NCBI RefSeq assembly: GCF_004768545.1 | Contig: NZ_CP038635.1 | Coordinates: 3,559,501 to 3,623,500, forward strand | Direction of reading: 5' to 3' | Source: Cupriavidus oxalaticus | Lineage (GTDB): Bacteria > Pseudomonadota > Gammaproteobacteria > Burkholderiales > Burkholderiaceae | Length of the DNA stretch: 64,000 nucleotides | Shown: positions 60,242 to 64,000 of the stretch, one piece after another | Layout: every line of letters begins with the position of its first letter | How positions within the stretch are numbered: position 1 is the first letter of the stretch | Notes under the pieces: generated by a model | Databases searched by the model: none | Told to the model about the DNA's origin: nothing | Seen by the model: only the letters and a program-made list of their open reading frames with translations | Translations under genes and position numbers: made by a program

Positions 60242-61144
60242 TCAAATCGATTCATTAGTCGCCTGGATGGAAGCCGCCTTTTGCCGGCTGTTCACCCACA
60301 GCCCTTCCACCGCATACAGCGCCAGCGAAATCCAGATCAGCGCGTAGCCGACCTGCTTCTGCGCGGGAAACGGTTCATGCCACAGCCACACGCCCAGCAG
60401 CAGCTGCAGCGTCGGCCCGGTGTATTGCAGCAGGCCCAGCAGCGACAGCGGGATGCGCCGCGCGCCGGCGGCGAAGAACAGCAGCGGCACCGCCGTCACC
60501 GGCCCGGCCATCAGCAGCAGCAATTGCGTACCAGGCGCTGCGTGGGTGAAGCCATCCTGCCCCGTGGTGAAGAGGTAGGCCAGCATCGCCGCGGCAAAAG
60601 GAAACAGCAGCAGCGTCTCCAGCGACAATCCTTCGAGCGCGCCCAGCGCCCCCGTCTTGCGCAACAGCCCGTAGCCGCCAAAACTGGCCGCCAGCCCGAG
60701 TGCGATCCAGGGCAACTGGCCCGCCGCCACCGTCAGCCAAGCCACCCCGGCCGCTGCCACCGCGATCGACAGCCATTGCACCGCGCGCAGCCGCTCATGC
60801 AGGAACACCACGCCTAGCAGCACGCTGAACAGCGGATTGATGAAGTAGCCCAGGCTGGCATCGACCACGCGGTTGGCCGACACCGCCCAGATATAGAGGA
60901 ACCAGTTGGCGCACAGCAGCGCCGCGCTGGCGCCGAACGACAGCAGCAGGCGCCGGTCCCTCAACTGCCCGAGCCAGGCCCACTGGCGCCGCCAGGCCAG
61001 CACCAGCCCCAGGAACGCCAGCGACCACACCATCCGGTGCAGCAGGATCTCCGTCGGCGCAATGCCGGGCAGCGACTTGATATAGAGCGGGAGCAGCCCC
61101 CAGATGACATAAGCCAGGAGCGCGTAAAGGATGCCGATTTGCAT
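60242..61144 (-). CDS. rarD: RarD protein, DMT superfamily transporter
   Basis: 300 aa with ten predicted helices in two EamA repeats. The opening GILYALLAYVIWGLLPLYIKSL and SANRVVDASLGYFINPLFSVLLGVVFLHERL (in parts) are hallmarks of RarD, the chloramphenicol-sensitive family. The substrate is unknown. It lies 48 bases upstream of dinB on the same strand. The frame ends in a hydrophilic tail (NSRQKAASIQATNESI). Confidence 0.93.
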   Translation of the reverse strand: MQIGILYALLAYVIWGLLPLYIKSLPGIAPTEILLHRMVWSLAFLGLVLAWRRQWAWLGQLRDRRLLLSFGASAALLCANWFLYIWAVSANRVVDASLGYFINPLFSVLLGVVFLHERLRAVQWLSIAVAAAGVAWLTVAAGQLPWIALGLAASFGGYGLLRKTGALGALEGLSLETLLLFPFAAAMLAYLFTTGQDGFTHAAPGTQLLLLMAGPVTAVPLLFFAAGARRIPLSLLGLLQYTGPTLQLLLGVWLWHEPFPAQKQVGYALIWISLALYAVEGLWVNSRQKAASIQATNESI

Positions 61145-61202
61145 AGGGAATTCCGGTCGATGCCGGCGATTCTACCGGCGCCGGGAAAAGCTCGCCGGGC
61201 AA

Positions 61203-61238
61203 TAAAAAACCCCATGCCCGCAGACAGGCATGGGGTTT
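61203..61238 (-). terminator. Terminator of the TRAP receptor gene
   Basis: Stem ACCCCATGCC / GGCATGGGGT around an eight-base loop, with AAAAA on the left (UUUUU on the minus strand). It lies 25 bases past the dctP-like stop codon. Confidence 0.9.
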
Positions 61239-61263
61239 GTGCCCGGCACCGGCCGGAACGTGC

Positions 61264-62400
61264 TTAGAGCTTGCGCGCGAAGCTGAACTGCGAGTAGGCC
61301 TGCTCGGCCACGTTGAACCACGCCGCCTCGTTGTTGCGGAACACGCGCCAGTCGTCGTAGATCTTCTTGAACGACGGGTTCTTGGCGGTTTCGTCGGCGT
61401 AGGCTTCCTGCGTCGCCTTGAAGCAGGCTTCCATGATCTCCTTGGAGAACGGGCGCAGCTTGACGCCGTTTTCCAGCAGGCGCGCCAGTGCCTGCGGGTT
61501 GACCGTGTCGTACTTGGCCATCATGGTGGTGTGGGCCTCGATGGTCGCCGTTTCCAGTGCGCGCTTGTACAGCGCCGGCAGCTTTTCGAACTCGCTGGCC
61601 GAGGCGTAGAACGACAGCTGCGCGCTGCCTTCCCACCAGCCCGGGTAGTAGTAGTACGGTGCCACCTTGTAGAAGCCCAGCTTCTCGTCATCGTACGGGC
61701 CCACCCACTCGGCCGCGTCGATGGTGCCCTTTTCCAGCGCCGGGTAGATGTCGCCGCCGGCGATCTGCTGCGGCACCACGCCCAGGCGCGACAGCACCAC
61801 GCCGGCGAAACCGGCGATGCGGTACTTCAGGCCCTGCAGGTCGGCCACGGTCTTGATTTCCTTGCGGAACCAGCCGCCCATCTGCGCGTTTGTGTTGCCG
61901 CCCAGGAAGTTGACGACGTTGTATTCCTTGAAGAACTCGCGCATCAGCTTCATGCCGTTGCCTTGCAGCATCCAGGCGTTCTGCTGGCGCGCGGTCAGGC
62001 CGAACGGCACGGTGGTGTCAAAGCACAGCGTCGGGTTCTTCCCGAAGTAGTAGTAGCCGGCCGTGTGGCCGATCTGCACGGTGTTGTTCTGTACCGAGTC
62101 CAGCACCTGCAGGCCCGGCACGATCTCGCCCGCCGCGAACACCTTGATGTTGAACTTGCCGTCGGTCAGTTCCTTCACGCGCGCCGACAGCAGCTCGGCG
62201 CCGCCGAAAATGGTGTCGAGCGACTTGGGGAAGCTCGAGGCCAGGCGCCATTCCACGGCCGGGTTGCTGCCGACCACGGCCGGTGCTGCCGGACCGCTGG
62301 CGGCGGCAGGCGCTGCCTTCTCTTCGCCCTTGCCGCACGCGGCCAGTGCCCCGGTGGCGGCTACGGCCGACGCCTTCAACAGAAAGGAACGACGTTCCAT
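61264..62400 (-). CDS. TRAP transporter periplasmic receptor (DctP family)
   Basis: 378 aa. The N-terminus MERRSFLLKASAVAATGALAACGKG has a twin-arginine pair and a lipobox cysteine, so it may be exported folded and lipid-anchored. Then an Ala-rich linker and the mature domain WRLASSFPKSLDTIFGGAE. The family substrate-binding region is YRIAGFAGVVLSRLGVVPQQIAGGDIYPALEKG (in parts). GAGGAGAAGTAGAG precedes the ATG. No DctQ or DctM membrane partners lie in the window. In this subfamily 2-oxo acids or lactate are usual ligands. Confidence 0.92.
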   Translation of the reverse strand: MERRSFLLKASAVAATGALAACGKGEEKAAPAAASGPAAPAVVGSNPAVEWRLASSFPKSLDTIFGGAELLSARVKELTDGKFNIKVFAAGEIVPGLQVLDSVQNNTVQIGHTAGYYYFGKNPTLCFDTTVPFGLTARQQNAWMLQGNGMKLMREFFKEYNVVNFLGGNTNAQMGGWFRKEIKTVADLQGLKYRIAGFAGVVLSRLGVVPQQIAGGDIYPALEKGTIDAAEWVGPYDDEKLGFYKVAPYYYYPGWWEGSAQLSFYASASEFEKLPALYKRALETATIEAHTTMMAKYDTVNPQALARLLENGVKLRPFSKEIMEACFKATQEAYADETAKNPSFKKIYDDWRVFRNNEAAWFNVAEQAYSQFSFARKL

Positions 62401-62647
62401 CTCTACTTCTCCTCTTATAAATTTTGGTTCGGTTGCAAGCGCGCGGCTCGCTTGGTGCCGGGCGCGGGACCGTGACGCACATGCCGCCGGCGATCGTGTC
62501 GATAGGCGGCCTGCGCACGCTGTGCCTGTTGCGAACGGGCACGGCGGCGTGCCCTGCATGGCCGGGACTTGCGTCGCACGGCGAGGGCTGTCTTACCCGA
62601 AAGAGTAGGGTAGGGACGAAGGTCATTACTGACCTGTCCCCCCCTAG

Positions 62648-62681
62648 GAACCGTACGTGCGAGTTTCCCCGCATACGGCTC
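62648..62681 (-). ncRNA. Group II intron domain V
   Basis: On the minus strand the 34-base hairpin begins GAGCCGTATGCGGGG, has the GAAA tetraloop, and closes with CGCACGTACGGTTC. The AGC catalytic triad is read as the GAGCC start typical of bacterial introns. This is the catalytic core hairpin of the ribozyme. Confidence 0.88.
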
Positions 62682-62686
62682 GAGTC

Positions 62687-64000
62687 TCAACTAAATGCCC
62701 CTTCGGACACCGGCTTCACAACAGTTCTACCTTGGTGATGCACTTGCTTGTGACAGTTCGGATGCAGCAGCACGCGATTCCCTAGCGCATCGGAGCCCCC
62801 GCGTATGCGAGGTTCGATGTGATGATCTTCCCATCCTGTTTCCTTGGTTATCTTGCACTGACACACTGCGCACAAGCCTTGCTGGGATAGATACAACTTG
62901 ATCCACTGCTTCCGGTGCGCCATGTTTTCCAACATACGCTCCTGTCGCAGCTTCTCGCCGTACCGTTCCTGCGTTGGATCGAAGGGATTGTAATCCCCCC
63001 GAATCTTCTTGTGCCGTCGGATAGGCGTACCCGCGAGCGAGTACAACTCCGTCCAACCTACACTGCCGTTGCCGCTTACGAACTTGGTTCCAAACACCCA
63101 GTTTCGTTCGCCGACGGTCGCAAAGTATTTCCTACGCACCCATTCGACGGACTTATGTGGATGTCGCCGCTTTGCCCACCGTCGCAGAGCATTAAAGATT
63201 TCATGCTCCACGCGGGCGAACACCGCTTTCGCCACCACCGGACTGTGATACTGTGCCCAGCCCCGTAGCATCGGGTTTAACAGTCGAATTAAGTCCGACT
63301 GCTCCACCGTCTTGTTGGTGCTGATGACCGCCTTTACCTTGCGATAGAACGCTTGCGCGTTTTTCTTGCTTGGCTTTATGAGCAGGGTTCCCGAGTACTT
63401 CCGGAAATTCCACCCTAGGAAGTCAAAGCCATCAGTGATGCTGACGATCCGCGTTTTCTCCGTAGACAGCGACAGCCCCCGTACTGCAAGGAACTGTTCT
63501 ACCCACGGCTTCACTTCGTCCTCTAGGACCTCCGGCGTATCACCGGTGATGACGAAGTCGTCCGCGTAACGCACAACGTTCACTTTGAGCCTTTTCGCCT
63601 TGGTCGCTCCCAACTTCGTTCTGAGGAACTCGATCAGTTGCGTTTCCAAGCCGTTCAGCGCCACATTTGCCAGAGTCGGGGAAATGATGCCTCCCTGCGG
63701 TGTTCCGGCTTCGGTCGCCTGAAACTGGCCCTGAAATACCACGCCAGCTTTCAACCACTTGCGCAGGATTGCTTTGTCCATGGGGACATTGCTCTCCAGC
63801 CAGTCGTGACTGATATGGTCAAAGCATCCTTTGATGTCTGCTTCCAGTACCCATTGAGCCGAGGCCTTCTGAGATAGGGAAACAAACAGCTGGGACATGG
63901 CATCCGCGGTGGATCGGTTGGTCCTGAACCCATAGGAGTTCGGATCGCTCGTTCCTTCGGACACCGGTTCCAGCGCCAGCAAATACAGCGCTTGCATGGC
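62687..64000 (-). CDS. ltrA: Group II intron reverse transcriptase/maturase (5' end missing)
   Basis: At least 437 aa are visible; the frame is open at the right edge, so the first methionine seen (63997) is probably internal. Counting from it, the reverse transcriptase active site YADD is at 144-147 (VVRYADDFVI), with GTPQGGIISPTLAN before it. A maturase (X) domain follows (about 200-300: LNPMLRGWAQYH). A C-terminal HNH endonuclease follows with CAVCQCKI, DHHIEPRIRGG and HPNCHKQVHHQ. It splices the intron RNA and drives retrohoming. There is no frameshift in the visible part, so it may be active. Confidence 0.93.
   Translation of the reverse strand, partial: AMQALYLLALEPVSEGTSDPNSYGFRTNRSTADAMSQLFVSLSQKASAQWVLEADIKGCFDHISHDWLESNVPMDKAILRKWLKAGVVFQGQFQATEAGTPQGGIISPTLANVALNGLETQLIEFLRTKLGATKAKRLKVNVVRYADDFVITGDTPEVLEDEVKPWVEQFLAVRGLSLSTEKTRIVSITDGFDFLGWNFRKYSGTLLIKPSKKNAQAFYRKVKAVISTNKTVEQSDLIRLLNPMLRGWAQYHSPVVAKAVFARVEHEIFNALRRWAKRRHPHKSVEWVRRKYFATVGERNWVFGTKFVSGNGSVGWTELYSLAGTPIRRHKKIRGDYNPFDPTQERYGEKLRQERMLENMAHRKQWIKLYLSQQGLCAVCQCKITKETGWEDHHIEPRIRGGSDALGNRVLLHPNCHKQVHHQGRTVVKPVSEGAFS

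Larger units (their letters stand above)
62600..64000 (-). mobile_element. Group II intron, 3' part, open to the right edge
   Basis: The coding sequence of an intron-encoded protein is followed on the minus strand by domain V (62681-62648) and a domain VI-like hairpin (about 62647-62610, with arms AGGTC/GACCT). The 3' splice site lies near 62600-62610. The 5' half, with domains I-III and the start of the protein gene, is outside the window. It inserted about 200 bases upstream of the TRAP receptor gene. Confidence 0.88.

Overview
The window is high-GC, gene-dense beta-proteobacterial chromosome. Protein sequences and gene order (atp operon, then parB-parA-rsmG-mnmG, many Bug and Liv solute receptors, phenylalanine hydroxylase with its pterin dehydratase) fit the Burkholderiaceae, most likely Cupriavidus/Ralstonia. 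Four ParB (parS) sites next to parAB indicate the origin-proximal part of a main chromosome. No rRNA, tRNA or CRISPR was seen.

Layout. 1-7.9 kb: complete F1Fo ATP synthase operon atpIBEFHAGDC on the minus strand, with a sigma70-like promoter upstream and a strong terminator at the end. 8.2-12.7 kb: mnmG-rsmG-parA-parB on the minus strand; parS sites lie inside mnmG and just upstream of it. 12.9-15.9 kb: an N-formylglutamate amidohydrolase-like hydrolase and a Bug solute receptor, divergent from a LysR regulator. 16.1-21.2 kb: first branched-chain amino acid type ABC transporter, with LivM and LivG fused into one protein. 21.5-22.9 kb: TauE/SafE permease and an unknown protein. 23.2-28.2 kb: second Liv transporter (livG-F-K-H-M). 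28.5-32.9 kb: GMC oxidoreductase, methylmalonate-semialdehyde dehydrogenase and a divergent LysR regulator. 32.9-37.3 kb: alpha/beta hydrolase, then a copper module (copA-cueR, copZ) with two recognisable CueR-type promoters. 37.4-42.1 kb: OmpW porin, alkylsulfatase with a TetR regulator, ornithine cyclodeaminase family enzyme. 42.2-51.2 kb: alpha-2-macroglobulin / lysoplasmalogenase-like / PBP1C operon. 51.3-53.4 kb: Lrp regulator, phhA, phhB. 53.5-56.0 kb: two-component system. 56.0-59.0 kb: SET-domain methyltransferase, a 1-kb non-coding region, an HU gene and a DUF2272 lipoprotein. 59.1-62.4 kb: dinB, rarD, a TRAP receptor. 62.6-64 kb: the 3' part of a group II intron that runs off the right edge.

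Most unusual region: 56.4-58.13 kb. The non-coding stretch between the SET and HU genes holds 15 GTWWAC hexamers within about 610 bp, interleaved with DnaA-box-like sites. Just downstream, the signal-peptide codons of the DUF2272 lipoprotein consist of five DnaA-box-like units at an exact 12-bp period. I know of no described element with this makeup. It could be a DnaA-titrating or origin-like locus, or a binding array for a nucleoid protein. Other points of note are the LivM-LivG fusion, a LivF with arginine in place of the Walker A lysine, and several clear operator palindromes.
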